DNA of 64,000 nt from a cyanobacterium endosymbiont of Rhopalodia gibberula (GTDB lineage Bacteria; Cyanobacteriota; Cyanobacteriia; Cyanobacteriales; Microcystaceae): NCBI RefSeq assembly GCF_003574135.1, contig NZ_AP018341.1, forward strand, positions 1,240,001 through 1,304,000, given 5' to 3'. Below are positions 1 through 10,466 of this stretch, piece after piece; the stretch's first letter is position 1, and each line of letters opens with the position of its first letter. Below the pieces are notes generated by a model. The model was not told where the DNA came from and made no database searches. It saw only the letters and a program-made list of their open reading frames with translations. Both the position numbers and the translations under genes were made by a program.

Positions 1-217
1 AGTAAAGAAATTTTTAAAACTCATATTAAAGAAAGTTTTAATCCCATAATTACTTGCTGGGGCTTATGTTATTGTGAATAATTTGCTGGTCTACAAAGCT
101 AAAGCTGTAATGACTTTAAAAGCCACTTCATCAAAAAAAATGGATTGAAACTTGCCACTTATGGAGAGGACGTAAAAGTCTTTAATATTAGTATTAAAAA
201 GCAGTCCTCTGTCAATA

Positions 218-556
218 TCAATCTTCATCGAGTGCCGGAAAAGCTTCCTCAATTTTCCATAAATTTTCTTTATTTTCAATAACCCAACTACGAGTTTCTG
301 GGGTCAACTGCTCCCAAACAACATCAATCGCAATATGGGGAGATGCATACTGGTATTTTTGTCCAAATTTCTTTAAATTATCAGCAACATTGTCAGAAAT
401 ACCAAAGTAAGACCAGTCAACTTCGAGTTTCATCCCAGAGACACCACCCGTTGGATCAAAAATTAATTGCGCCGTTCTCACTAAATCGGCAAAATGTCTG
501 GGCTCGAGTCCGGTGATTTCCTGAATTTTTTTTGCTTGGCTATTAGTTTGTTTCAT
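218..556 (-). CDS. Conserved hypothetical protein, 112 aa
   Basis: Soluble 112-residue protein with no signal peptide or membrane segment. It starts at an ATG with a weak AGGA about ten bases upstream. I do not recognise the family. The composition is that of a real protein (balanced charge, several Trp, acidic C-terminus ending PALDED). It is isolated: the 5' side is AT-rich DNA and the next gene is more than 2 kb away. The overlapping opposite or shifted reading frames look like shadows. No function is assigned. Confidence 0.6.
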   Translation of the reverse strand: MKQTNSQAKKIQEITGLEPRHFADLVRTAQLIFDPTGGVSGMKLEVDWSYFGISDNVADNLKKFGQKYQYASPHIAIDVVWEQLTPETRSWVIENKENLWKIEEAFPALDED

Positions 557-599
557 AGGGTTGTATTCCTATACAGTTATATATCTATTTATACCTATT

Positions 600-1914
600 A
601 AGGGTACAAAAATCAACCCCTCTTGCTCAATTATCTTTGATGTAGATGTTTTGGTATCAATTCAAAATAATTATAATTTAGTTGACATTAACGGTTTCCA
701 TGATCACATAGTGTAACGGAATTGATTAAGTTAAGTTGAGTAGTTAATAAAGATCTTCTTATCATAAACATTGTTATCTTCATTTATAATTTTATTTTTA
801 ATACTTACTGTTTGCGTTAGCTACACTGGAATCTTATATACGAGAAAATGTAGTTACTTATGTTAGATTTTTAAATCTAAAAAATAAGTAAATCCTCGGA
901 AAAGTTCACAGAAATTAATACTTTATCTCTACTTATCCAAGTAGAAGCCGGTAAAACCGCAAGTCAAAAGATTAATACCTTATAAAACTGCTAATCTATA
1001 AACTTAAGTTTTGCAAAGAGATTTCTATAAAATCTTTAAGTAAGTCAATGGACTCCTTTCCCACTATAATAGCAATCTGAAGAAAAGAAAAGTTCTTAAA
1101 TCTTAGAGACTATATTGATATTTTCTGTCAAATAAAACACCGACTAAACACAATAAAAAATTATGGACTTACTATTATAATTAGTCAAGAAACTAAGCAA
1201 GTTCAAAAATTTTGAATACTTAGTCAAAAACAGTATGTAAAGTCTATGTGTGTTCTAGAACAGAGGTTAATTCTAAGAAAAAAAAAGTAAGTATAGCAGT
1301 AGAACTAAAACCTAAAATGTTTTACTCTTCTTTATTCGATAGTATTCTGTTGCCTTTATCTCAAATATAAAATTTTAGTTAACGCCCTAAATCCTATACA
1401 ATAAGCTAGGGGACAATTATATAAAGTAATTGATTGTTAATATTACCTATTAAGTTAATTTTTAAAAATTAATTTTAAAGTTATTTTTCTAGCCATACTA
1501 TCTCTTCTTTCTCTAACCTATTATCCAGAAAATAAATTATATTTTTCGTATTAATACTGATTCTATATTGATTAAATATTTTATAAATAAAAATTTCTAG
1601 AATATCTTTAAAAAATTCTTTATTTTGATACTATTTAAATTTTATAAATTTTCTTATATTTCGAAAATATTTTCTTTTTTATTTAGATAATTTTACCTAG
1701 AAACTTATTAAGTAAAGTAGATTAATCTACTTTACTTAATAAGTTAACAATAACAAATTTATTGTATAATAATACACATGCAATTGCTAGAAAAATTAGA
1801 ACTTAATCTGATATTAAAGATCAATATTATAAGTGTTTTATAGCAATCTAAAATTATGTTCTTAAATAAATAGTTATTTTTGATTTTTTAAAAAAAATTA
1901 GTACTAGATAAACT
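600..1914. other. AT-rich gene-free stretch
   Basis: I see no coding frame of useful length and no recognisable relic. The stretch contains the 44-bp perfect palindrome at 1702-1745, listed separately. Otherwise it is featureless low-GC sequence. Confidence 0.7.
1702..1745. repeat. Perfect 44-bp palindrome (22-bp arms, no loop)
   Basis: The left arm runs AACTTATTAAG... to ...AGATT and the right arm is its exact reverse complement, with no spacer. It stands in gene-free DNA. As RNA it would form a long AU-rich hairpin; as DNA it could extrude as a cruciform. There is no T-run that would make it a typical terminator. Confidence 0.9.
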
Positions 1915-2905
1915 TAAACATATATTTAGTAATATTTCTGAATATGTCAATTCAACCTTATGTTCTTGACCAATACCTGATACAGGAGCTTTGATAGGAA
2001 AATAGTCCATATTTTGTCTGTATAAATTAATTTTTTCTAAAGCTTATTTTATATTTTGATAGCAATTCTATACTATAACTTCTGTTAATGTAGTTAACCC
2101 TATTTTTAGAGGGAGTTTAATATTAACTTGGTTGTTCAATTTAACACTACTTTTTTTTTTGGTAAATCAGCTTGGATAATTCCTGTCAATAGATGAATAA
2201 AAGTAGCTCTTAAAGTGTATAAATTGGATGCAGTAACTGCTTTTTTAAAAAAATATTCTAAGGCAGTAGAACCACTAATTACCACAATAGTTAAAGTCAA
2301 TTTAGTGATACTATTTTAGTTCTGAACTGCTGCAAAATCAATTAAATAAATTTGTTTATATTCTCCTAAGATTGGCTTACTAGGTTTTATATCTAGATGT
2401 AAAACAGGGGATTTAGCCCATGAAGATAAATGAGTATTTTGAGAGTTTCAGTCGCAACAAATCGAATCCTTCTTTCTGAAAATATTTCTTCTTGGTCCAA
2501 AATTTATTGTCAAGATACCCCTGGAATAGAGTTTTATACCAAGGTAAACCCAAAAATGTCATGATCGTCTTCTGGAGCAATCTCAAAATAGTTTCGATAG
2601 CGAGGAATACAAGGATGATTTAGAGTTTGTAGAACTTGGGATTTTTTTTCAAAAAGTTTAAATTGCTCTCTCTGCATGTGGGGACTAAAAGCCAACATTT
2701 TTAATGTCACTTTTTAATAAAATTTTAGACGAAATAGAAAACTGACAAAATTCAGCTATTTTAACTCTAATAAATTGGGCTAACTTGTCGAAACATCTTT
2801 AATTAGCTATTCTAAATCATGAGCTAACCAAGTTTGATGTACAACAGCAGGTTGCCTCAACTGGATTTATAATTGGCAACGTTTTAAGAGAAAATCTCCA
2901 AATTC
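1915..2905 (-). pseudogene. Relic of a cyanobacterial Ser/Thr protein kinase
   Basis: Reading the minus strand across frames recovers kinase-like blocks in the right order. They are an N-lobe piece HQTWLAHDLE, then LQTLNHPCIPRYRNYFEI (about 2580-2640), a catalytic-loop piece HLDIKPSKPILGE and IYLIDFAAVQ in place of DFG (about 2330-2400), an activation/F-helix piece matching ASDLYSLGATLIYLLTG-type sequence (about 2160-2250), and a C-terminal YQNIK-ALE piece near 2050. Many stops and frameshifts separate the blocks, so it cannot be functional. The order and spacing fit the Hanks-type kinases common in free-living cyanobacteria. The downstream gene on the same strand, further toward the left end, is intact, so the decay is local. 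Confidence 0.82.
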
Positions 2906-3024
2906 AAACATGATCTTTATCAAAACAAATTGATAATCAATTATTTTATTTACTGCTAAAACCTTCTCTTAAAAAGGAAAAAAAAGAAAATAACTATTTA
3001 TCAATCCCTTTTGGAGAAACAGAT

Positions 3025-4329
3025 TTACCTATTGTTCATTGTTGAAGCAACATTATTCCAAGTATCTGCCGCATCTTGAACCGCTTGCTCAACAGTTTTT
3101 TCTTTAAGCATGGCAGCCTGTAAATTCTCGTAAATGATCTGTTGTAGCTTATTAATATTTTTCATCGATGGAATCAAAACTTCAGCATCTTCAAGCTGCA
3201 TTGCACTAACTTTACGGGCTTGAGTCATGAGATTTGTAGACTCAGACTGTTGTTTCAAGTCTTCTATGTACAGTTTGACACCCTCTACCGTCGAAGGAAA
3301 AACATTCGCTTGTTTGGCAAACCTCAGTTGATTTTCTGTATTCGTAACAAAAAGAGCAAATTTTACTCCATCGTCTGGTTTATTAGTATCACGGGGAATA
3401 ATTAAATTCATTACTGCCACATTTTTTTTACCTGTTTTTCCTGTAATTTGGGAAGCAGCAGCCGAAACTTTGGCAATATTAGGAGCATTGTTTTCGAGAC
3501 TAGTTAGAGATTCGGCCCCGGAGGAAAGTAAAGCTGTTTGTCCTGACTGATATAAATCAATCGCATGGCGATGTCCTTGGGTTAAAACTTCAGGAGGTAA
3601 CAAGTCATTTTGATACAAATCAACCCAATAACTAAACGCTGCAACACCTTCAGGGGTATTAAAAGCAGCTCTTCTCTGCTTGTCCACTAGCTGAACTCCC
3701 ATTTGTACTAAAGATTCCAAAACTTCCCCAGAATCTCCAGGGACAAAAGTAACAAACATAGCATATTTGCCCGTTTCGTTGTGGAATATTTTTGCAAATT
3801 CGGCCAACTCGGCAAAGGTTTTTGGAGGAATTGTAAGATTAGCTTGAGAGAGTAATTCTTGATTATAAAGAGTAATACGAGTAGTTAAGTACCAAGGAAT
3901 GCCAAAACTAACATCGCCGAGCGTGCTTGCTTGCCAAATTTTCGGTAAATATTGTTGTTGAATCTCCGGAGGAACGTGAGATTTTAAATTTAACCAAGCG
4001 TTATGACTAGCTAGTTGAGAAGCAAAATTAGGGTTGAGGTTAACCACATCGGGGGCAGTTTTAGCAGACACTGTTGTTAGAATTTTGCTTTTCATAGCTT
4101 CCCAAGGTACATCTATCCAACGGACACTTATCTCTGGATTCTTTTTTTCAAAGGAATTGATAATCTCCGTGAAATAAGGAGTAAATTTAGGTTGAAGCTG
4201 CATTGTCCAAAATTCTAATTCTTGATTAGATGCTGTCGGAACTCCAGGGTTGCAACTAATGAGCCAGCTTACAACGAATCCCAACAAACACCAGAGAACA
4301 AATGGTCTAGGTTTTACAAATCTATGCAT
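3025..4329 (-). CDS. Sugar ABC transporter substrate-binding lipoprotein
   Basis: 434-aa extracytoplasmic solute-binding protein of the family-1 (MalE/GgtB-like) type. The N-terminus has basic residues, a hydrophobic core and the lipobox L-I-S-C, with the lipidated Cys at residue 26, so it should be anchored on the periplasmic face of the inner membrane. The rest has the usual length and features (EFWTMQ near the mature N-terminus, then KTAPDVVNLNP and the FGIPWY region). It would deliver a sugar or compatible solute such as glucosylglycerol to a membrane permease. No permease or ATPase gene lies nearby, so partners must be encoded elsewhere or be lost. ATG start. The exact substrate cannot be read from the sequence. 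Confidence 0.85.
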   Translation of the reverse strand: MHRFVKPRPFVLWCLLGFVVSWLISCNPGVPTASNQELEFWTMQLQPKFTPYFTEIINSFEKKNPEISVRWIDVPWEAMKSKILTTVSAKTAPDVVNLNPNFASQLASHNAWLNLKSHVPPEIQQQYLPKIWQASTLGDVSFGIPWYLTTRITLYNQELLSQANLTIPPKTFAELAEFAKIFHNETGKYAMFVTFVPGDSGEVLESLVQMGVQLVDKQRRAAFNTPEGVAAFSYWVDLYQNDLLPPEVLTQGHRHAIDLYQSGQTALLSSGAESLTSLENNAPNIAKVSAAASQITGKTGKKNVAVMNLIIPRDTNKPDDGVKFALFVTNTENQLRFAKQANVFPSTVEGVKLYIEDLKQQSESTNLMTQARKVSAMQLEDAEVLIPSMKNINKLQQIIYENLQAAMLKEKTVEQAVQDAADTWNNVASTMNNR

Positions 4330-6322
4330 TATTTGCCAATGGAAAATAGAAGAAATATTTTTAAGTTTAAGACTAATGGAGTTCTATTTATAGAAGATTT
4401 ACGATCTCTCTTAGAGAAACTGAAATCCTTGAAAAATTTAAGCTAAATCATATTAAATGCTCAGAAAGTTTGTCTAAAGTCTTTACCAACCAATTCTACA
4501 ATGATTTAGGTGTAGTAGCTTCTAGAAGGATTTATGTTAGATCGTCTTAAGTCCTTATTGAAAATATTTTTAAGGCTTCTGTTTATAAATTACTCTTGAA
4601 AGGTTAAACTTGGTACAACTGTCTAAACACAAGTAAGCCTATTAAGTTTTCTAAACTTTGTAGTGCAGAAATTACTTCAAATATCTTTGAAAAGAGCACA
4701 ATATCTAACTATGTTTTCTGAAAGCTTTTCAAAAAAAATTATATATTCTTACTTCTAAAATTTTTCTTTTACTTCTTAAAAAATTCCAGAACACTTATCT
4801 CTTTTAAAGAATTCATATGGAAATTGTTTTTACGATCATATTTCTTAAAAGCTTAACCAAAACTTTAATTTTTTTAAATCATCTTGTTTTTGTGTATTAC
4901 GATAGTATTTATACTTCTTTTTGAAGAAAATTCTGAAGTTAATAGTAATTTTAATAGTTCTTATTTTTCTAAATGTGTTAACTAATTTTTTAGACTTGCT
5001 CACATCTATAGATCGCTTTTTTATAATTGCTTTGTTACTTTTTAATTTTTTAAGATTACTTACTTAGAATTTTAAAATTAAAAATTAAATCCATTAAAAA
5101 AGAAGTTTATAGATTAACTAACTTTGACATGCTTAAAATTAGAGGTTTATTAACCTAGTATTTTTCTTACTAATTTATAATACTTAATCCTGGATAGTCT
5201 CTCTTATTTATGTTTAAAATATTAGGTTTATAATAAACAGTTTTAACAATAATCACAATCTTATTTTTTTGTTTTCTTGTTTCTGATTTTTAATTTTTTT
5301 AAAAATTATTTATCATCAATAATTCTTTATTTATGTTATTTATTTACTGTTAGTTTTATGTTTTTTGAAGACACCTTCAAAGGAGTAAAAAAGATATATT
5401 ATTTTCTATATAAACAGTATAACTAAAGACACTATTAATGATAATAATGTAAACATATATTCCTTTTTAAGAAATGCAAAAAATTAACTCTAATAAAGAG
5501 AATAAAAATTCTATAAATTTTGCATTTACTTATTATTTTAAATACTTAAATTAAACCTTAGTCAAATATATCGTCTGACTTTAACTTTAAATTAACTTTC
5601 TACTGCTAAGATATTTTCCACATCGTCAAATTTAACAAATTACTAATTTTAAAATATAGATAATCGGTAAAATATTATGATTTATAACAATAATTTACTC
5701 CCCCTTAATTAGCTGTATAAAGATTAAAAACTTAACGAAATAAAATAAAACACAAATTCAACACTCTATATTTATCTATATAATGAAATTACCTTGGTCA
5801 AAATAGATAAAATCTATTTCCAGTTAAAGAAAGTATTTAGTAAAAGTAAATAAAAATAATTCACTCTTTCTAAGAAAAGTTGTTCTTTAGAAGATATATC
5901 AGGAAGAATTCAACTACTAACGTACTCCGATTTAGATATCTCTACTAAGAGAGAGTAGTTGAACAACTTCTATGACTATGATTCAATTCTACTTATTGGA
6001 GAATTTCTGCAGTTTGAAAAGCTTTCACTAAAGGAGTGGTTAGAATTACGCAAAAACACACCTTAATAACTTTGAGACATTTAGTAACCCTAATAGTTGT
6101 TTCTTATTTTGTTGGGGTCAAGGAACGAGCTGTATAATTCAATATATTTTGTGTGTTCTCTGGTAATTCTATAGTCGTGTCATAAGAGTGATTTAAAAGT
6201 GTATACCAAGTAGGAAGGTAAAATTAATTGCCTATCATAAATTAACTTGATTTTCTTTAGTATCTATGTTTAAGATCCAAGGTGATTTATGAATTTCATC
6301 GGTAATTATGGTTTGAACTTCA
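4330..6322. other. AT-rich gene-free stretch, about 2 kb
   Basis: No frame of convincing coding character and no recognisable protein relic was found. Near 5910-5970 a short imperfect inverted repeat pairs TTCAACTACT with AGTAGTTGAA. Otherwise I see nothing. Confidence 0.65.
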
Positions 6323-6889
6323 ATGATAACGTTACCTAAACGCCTACGGACTTTGACTACTATTGCTCTGATTCCCATGAGTTTATTGACTCCAAAAATT
6401 TCCTCTCTACCCGTCGTTGCTGGGGATGCAGATTGGAATCAATTCGATGTATGTATAACTGAAATTGCCCAATATGGGGTCGAACAAGATAAAGCTACAT
6501 TAGCCTGTTCCGATGCACTGATTCCTAAAGAGTTATCTCAATGTGTAACTATGATTTACAGAGCTACTCCTATTGAGGGGAATGATGCCCTTAGTGCTTG
6601 TTATCAGGTGAGGCGACCTATTGATTTAGGTCACTGTGTGGCTGATATTTATAATGCAAGTTCTAATCTCTCTTCAACATTTACTGAAAACTGGTCAACT
6701 ACTTTAAAAGAATCTTCTTTATTAACCCTTTTGACTTCCTGTCGAGCAAGTTTGCGTCCAGGGCACTATTCAGAATGTGTCATTGCAGTCAACCGAAATT
6801 TTCCTAAAATAACTCTCATTAAAGCATTAAATAAATGTCTTGTGGCTGAAGATTTTCCTCGTACTTTATTTCCTGTTGACGAGCCATAA
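6323..6889 (+). CDS. Secreted Cys-repeat protein, unknown function
   Basis: 188-aa protein with a predicted signal peptide: basic start, a hydrophobic run TTIALIPMSLL, and likely cleavage near residue 33 before DADWNQFD. The mature part holds four loosely repeated units, each with a Cys followed by a hydrophobic pair and often Tyr/Asn: FDVCITEI, LSQCVTMIY, LGHCVADIY and YSECVIAV. Additional Cys (TLACSDAL, LSACYQV, LLTSCRAS, LNKCLVA) make two Cys per unit, compatible with disulfides in the periplasm. I do not recognise a named family. A strong hairpin follows at 6912-6943, so it looks like a single-gene unit. No neighbour gives a functional hint. Confidence 0.75.
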   Translation: MITLPKRLRTLTTIALIPMSLLTPKISSLPVVAGDADWNQFDVCITEIAQYGVEQDKATLACSDALIPKELSQCVTMIYRATPIEGNDALSACYQVRRPIDLGHCVADIYNASSNLSSTFTENWSTTLKESSLLTLLTSCRASLRPGHYSECVIAVNRNFPKITLIKALNKCLVAEDFPRTLFPVDEP

Positions 6890-6911
6890 AATAAGTCATC
6901 TATTAATAGTC

Positions 6912-6943
6912 TCCCGCGAAATCATGATCGTGATTTTGCGGGA
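6912..6943 (+). terminator. Rho-independent terminator after the secreted protein gene
   Basis: A 13-bp stem (TCCCGCGAAATCA pairing with TGATTTTGCGGGA, one G-U pair) closes a six-base loop 22 bases after the stop codon. It is followed by ATATTTTA. Confidence 0.85.
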
Positions 6944-7563
6944 TATTTTAGAACAATCTTACAAGCAACAATAGAGAAAAAGAGAGAATTTTACTTATAC
7001 CAAATATTTATACACCCAATATATTTATTTCAGCTGATAATTTTATAAATTGCAGTGAGATTCTTGATTATCATTGTAGATAGTTAATAAGTGACCTAGT
7101 CTTTTGATTATCTATCATATAAAGCTCAATAATATTGTAAAGAAAAATTATTGCAATTTAAATATAAGAAATAAAAACGATATCTTTTACTTGAAGATGT
7201 AACTGGACTTATCTTCTGAACTCAAGATGCTTCAGTAAAATTATTGAAACAATATGTATTGGTAAAATCATCGGTTGCAACTAGTTTAAAAGAACTAATT
7301 TCATAAACTCGAAAACGTAACGATATTTAAATTGAGGAAAGTCACTATTGACTAGAAAGTTTATTTTGACTGTTTTATCGGTAGTGAATTAATAGAATGA
7401 ATAGTGAAAATCTTGTTAATTTCATCACAACAATATGTGCGATCAGAAAAAAGGGTTATTGATAAATAAATTAATTCATCATGTTTATAATGAGTATCTA
7501 TTCAAAAATAAGTTTTCATATTATTACTTTTACTATGATGAAAAAATATTTAATTTTAAATTT
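6944..7563. other. Gene-free stretch between two genes
   Basis: About 600 bases of AT-rich DNA after the terminator, on the 3' side of the minus-strand GTPase gene. I see no readable relic. Confidence 0.6.
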
Positions 7564-8943
7564 CTACAATTTTTCTCGTAAACGATAGATAAGAGTATGA
7601 GTATCAACTTCATTAATAATATTTTGGATAATAGTACTTGGACCGACCGGACTCCAACTACAGCCTTTCTCTAAATATTCTTGAGCCGCTTTCCCAACAA
7701 TGTAAGCATAATATCCAGCAATTCCTCCCTGCATCGTAGCGGCACTTCCATACGTCATTAATGCGGTTGGACTTTCAAAAAAACTAACTGCAGCTAATGT
7801 ACTTTTTCCAATTCCTAAAATAAATAACGTGGTTAGTTCTCCTAATAATAATCCTCCTGAACTAATAAGAATTTTTTTCCAAAGTTTTCCTGCCTCATAA
7901 CTGGTAATAGGCAATCCATACAATTTAGCTAAAGATCTAATTAAAGCCAAATCAGTTATCGCTCCTCCAATGATATCTAAAAAGACAATGGGATTAATTG
8001 CAACAGCTAGGGCTTTATATCTAGTAAAATTCCAAATAATAGTCTCTGCTTCTTTTTTACGAATTTCTAGAGTTTTTTTTGCAATATTCTCTTCTGCTTC
8101 TTTTGCTTGTATTAAGACATTTAAAGATAATAATGATCTCCCTTCTTGATTCAGAACAGTTAATATTTTTTGGCGTAACTCCTCTACTTGAGGAGATGGC
8201 GTTTCCCATTCTTCTGTCACTTTACCATCAGGATATTTAACCTTTACAAGAATAGGTTGGGGTTCAGCCGCCACCCTAACAATCTCTTCAGGGGAAAGAA
8301 TAGGATTTTGGTTGTTTGTTTTTATTGCTTTTAATTGTTGATAAATTTCTTGACAATCTTGGCAAGGATAAAGATCGATTTTATTGAACACTAAAATTAA
8401 GGGCTTTTGACTACGTTGCAGTTCCTCTAGTGCTTCACATTCGGTACGAGTAATATCTCCAGCCACCACAAATAGAATTAAGTCAGCTTGATAGGCTACT
8501 TCTCTAGCCATATTTGCCCTAGTTTCTCCTTCAATCTCATCTAGTCCAGGAGTATCAATAAATTCTACGTGAACTTTACCGCCAGGTGGTGTCCAGCGAA
8601 CAGATTTTGGCCACTGAGTCACCCCATGCAAGGGACCTGTATCGAGGAGTGTTTGTCCAATCAAAGCATTAATCACAGCAGACTTACCGCGACTGACTAA
8701 ACCAAAAGTCGCAATTCTAATGATATTTTGTTCAAGTTTATCTAAAGCTCCTTTGAGGATTTGTAAATCTTTACGGACAGCAGCTTGGAGTTCAGGATTA
8801 GGAGGATAATTCCAATGACGACGAAAACTCCCATACCAAGACAAGGTATGTTTAAGGCTAGCATGGGCTTGTTGAAGATGAATTTCCTGTCGAGAAGAAA
8901 GCATATAATTTGTACTACCTACTAATGGCAAGAATTTAGTCAA
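7564..8943 (-). CDS. GTPase with C-terminal DUF697 domain
   Basis: 459-aa P-loop GTPase of the Era/Der-like type seen in cyanobacteria. The G1 loop is GLVSRGKSAVINAL (about residues 81-94), the Thr of switch I lies in the GVTQWP region, G3 is DTPGLDE, and G4 is NKID. The C-terminal third holds hydrophobic helices (VAINPIVFLDIIGGAITDLALI, SGGLLLGELTTLFILG) typical of DUF697, suggesting membrane association. The longest frame begins with TTG at 8943. The first ATG is codon 14 (8904), so the true start may be there. It is transcribed alone. A 13-bp hairpin lies about 170-200 bases upstream. Cellular role unknown; small-GTPase control of membrane or ribosome processes is only a family-level guess. 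Confidence 0.85.
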   Translation of the reverse strand: MTKFLPLVGSTNYMLSSRQEIHLQQAHASLKHTLSWYGSFRRHWNYPPNPELQAAVRKDLQILKGALDKLEQNIIRIATFGLVSRGKSAVINALIGQTLLDTGPLHGVTQWPKSVRWTPPGGKVHVEFIDTPGLDEIEGETRANMAREVAYQADLILFVVAGDITRTECEALEELQRSQKPLILVFNKIDLYPCQDCQEIYQQLKAIKTNNQNPILSPEEIVRVAAEPQPILVKVKYPDGKVTEEWETPSPQVEELRQKILTVLNQEGRSLLSLNVLIQAKEAEENIAKKTLEIRKKEAETIIWNFTRYKALAVAINPIVFLDIIGGAITDLALIRSLAKLYGLPITSYEAGKLWKKILISSGGLLLGELTTLFILGIGKSTLAAVSFFESPTALMTYGSAATMQGGIAGYYAYIVGKAAQEYLEKGCSWSPVGPSTIIQNIINEVDTHTLIYRLREKL

Positions 8944-9112
8944 GTCATAGCAAATATCAATAATTTAAAAAATCAATAACTATTGTATAGAGAAAAGTTA
9001 GATGTTTACCAATTATATTATATATGCAATTTTGGAATGGATAAAACAATGACTACATGTTATGGTAACCCAAAATTGTCCAACAATGACCAAATACCTT
9101 AGGAAGTAAGGA

Positions 9113-9148
9113 GACTTTATTTTAGTTTAAATGTTCTAAAATAAAGTC
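9113..9148. repeat. 13-bp inverted repeat upstream of the GTPase gene
   Basis: Perfect arms GACTTTATTTTAG and CTAAAATAAAGTC with a ten-base loop, about 170 bases before the GTPase start. There is no T-run. It may be a regulatory hairpin or a terminator remnant of a lost gene. Confidence 0.6.
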
Positions 9149-10330
9149 GGAGGTAATTTCAGAAGTTAATTCTTTTTGGGTTTGACTTTAATTATCAATT
9201 AACTCCTTATATATCATTTATTTTCACTTAATAAAAAAATACAATGAACTAAGTAAGTGAGTCAGAATTGTCTTCTATTTACTGAATACCGATTTATTAA
9301 TTACACATCATTATCTGAGTATCCGATGGTGATGTTTACTAAAATTAACTATTTGATTAAATCAAAAAAATATTTTTTTGCTTAGACTGATTTAAATTTT
9401 AATTTTCTTATCAGGATAAATACATAAAATTAAGCAAAACATGGTTCAATTTTTTTTAAAATTTTAAAATTCATACTTTTTTAAAAATACAAAATGGTTT
9501 TCTTTTTTCTATTTCTATTCCTAAGTTTTTAATCAATTGATTATTATGACATCTTGTTCCTAGTAATAGGATAAGTTATTAAAAATATTGTAAAATAATC
9601 ACTTGATGAATATTAAGATTTAGTGATTGAATACTAAGTATAAAAATTTGAATTAGATTTAACCGTTGATTTCTTGGTAAAAATTTTGATAGCTATTTTC
9701 TGTTTTAATAATTTCTTATTTTTGATTTTAGTGATTACCTTATTTTTTAAAACAAACTATATCTAAGTTAATTTCTAAAATGTGTAACTTTTAGTCAAAT
9801 ATTTTTTATACTTGCGATATTAAATATAGTTACCATATTTCACTAAAAAATATAGAAAATTAAACTTAATGGCTTTTTAGATTTACATAATTATGGATCG
9901 TTTATAACCTTTTTATCTAGCGGTTACTCGGAACCAGGTTGGTCTATTCTTAGTGCAACATCACCTCCGAATGATGAGAATGGCAGAACGGGATACGATA
10001 GTGTTGCTTACATAAAATTAACTAAAAACAATCTAGTTATCGGAAAGATTGACAATGTAATAATAGATTTCCAAACCTATTTGCTTCTTTAGCTACTCTT
10101 GATGGCAGTGATTTCTCAGTATCACGCTATAAAAATCTTCTTATAAGTTGGGTATAATTGGTGGTTCAAGAGAATCAGAATCTTGATCCGAGAAGTCTAG
10201 CATTCTGTCAAACAGGGAAGTTCGTCTGTCATTGCAGACGGTAGACTTTGTAACTAGAACTTCAAAATTAGAAAATTAGATTGCGATATTGCTTATCAGA
10301 TTTTTAATTACTATTTTTTGCTCAAAAATC

Positions 10331-10377
10331 AAAAAAAGAGCCAACGACTTTCCGTGTTTCGTCTTGGCTCTCTTTTT
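10331..10377 (-). terminator. Bidirectional terminator hairpin after the DALR-domain gene
   Basis: AGAGCCAA pairs with TTGGCTCT, extended by CGAC/GTC with one bulge. It is flanked by seven A on the left and five T on the right, so it has a U tail in both directions. It lies 90 bases after the stop codon of the minus-strand gene ending at 10467. Confidence 0.8.
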
Positions 10378-10466
10378 GGTTCGCTCCTCACACTGGTAGA
10401 AGTATATATGACTCACAGGGATTTATCACTTTTCTTAATAAAGATTTTCGATTTCTACGTCACAAC

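Larger units (their letters stand above)
8944..10466. other. Gene-free stretch with hairpin and an unassigned coding relic
   Basis: Mostly AT-rich. At 9113-9148 a 13-bp perfect stem pairs GACTTTATTTTAG with CTAAAATAAAGTC. Between about 9890 and 10150 the composition becomes less AT-rich and the plus strand reads protein-like fragments in several frames (for example GYSEPGWSILSATSPP and GYDSVAYIKLTKNN), broken by stops. I cannot name the parent gene. A small CGTCTG/CAGACG hairpin follows near 10229-10246. Confidence 0.5.

Noticed and set aside
10384-10393. CTCCTCACAC, the core of the cyanobacterial small RNA Yfr1
   Set aside because: Yfr1 needs this motif unpaired between a 5' hairpin and a 3' terminator hairpin. 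On the plus strand a hairpin precedes it but I find no terminator hairpin after it, so I do not call it.
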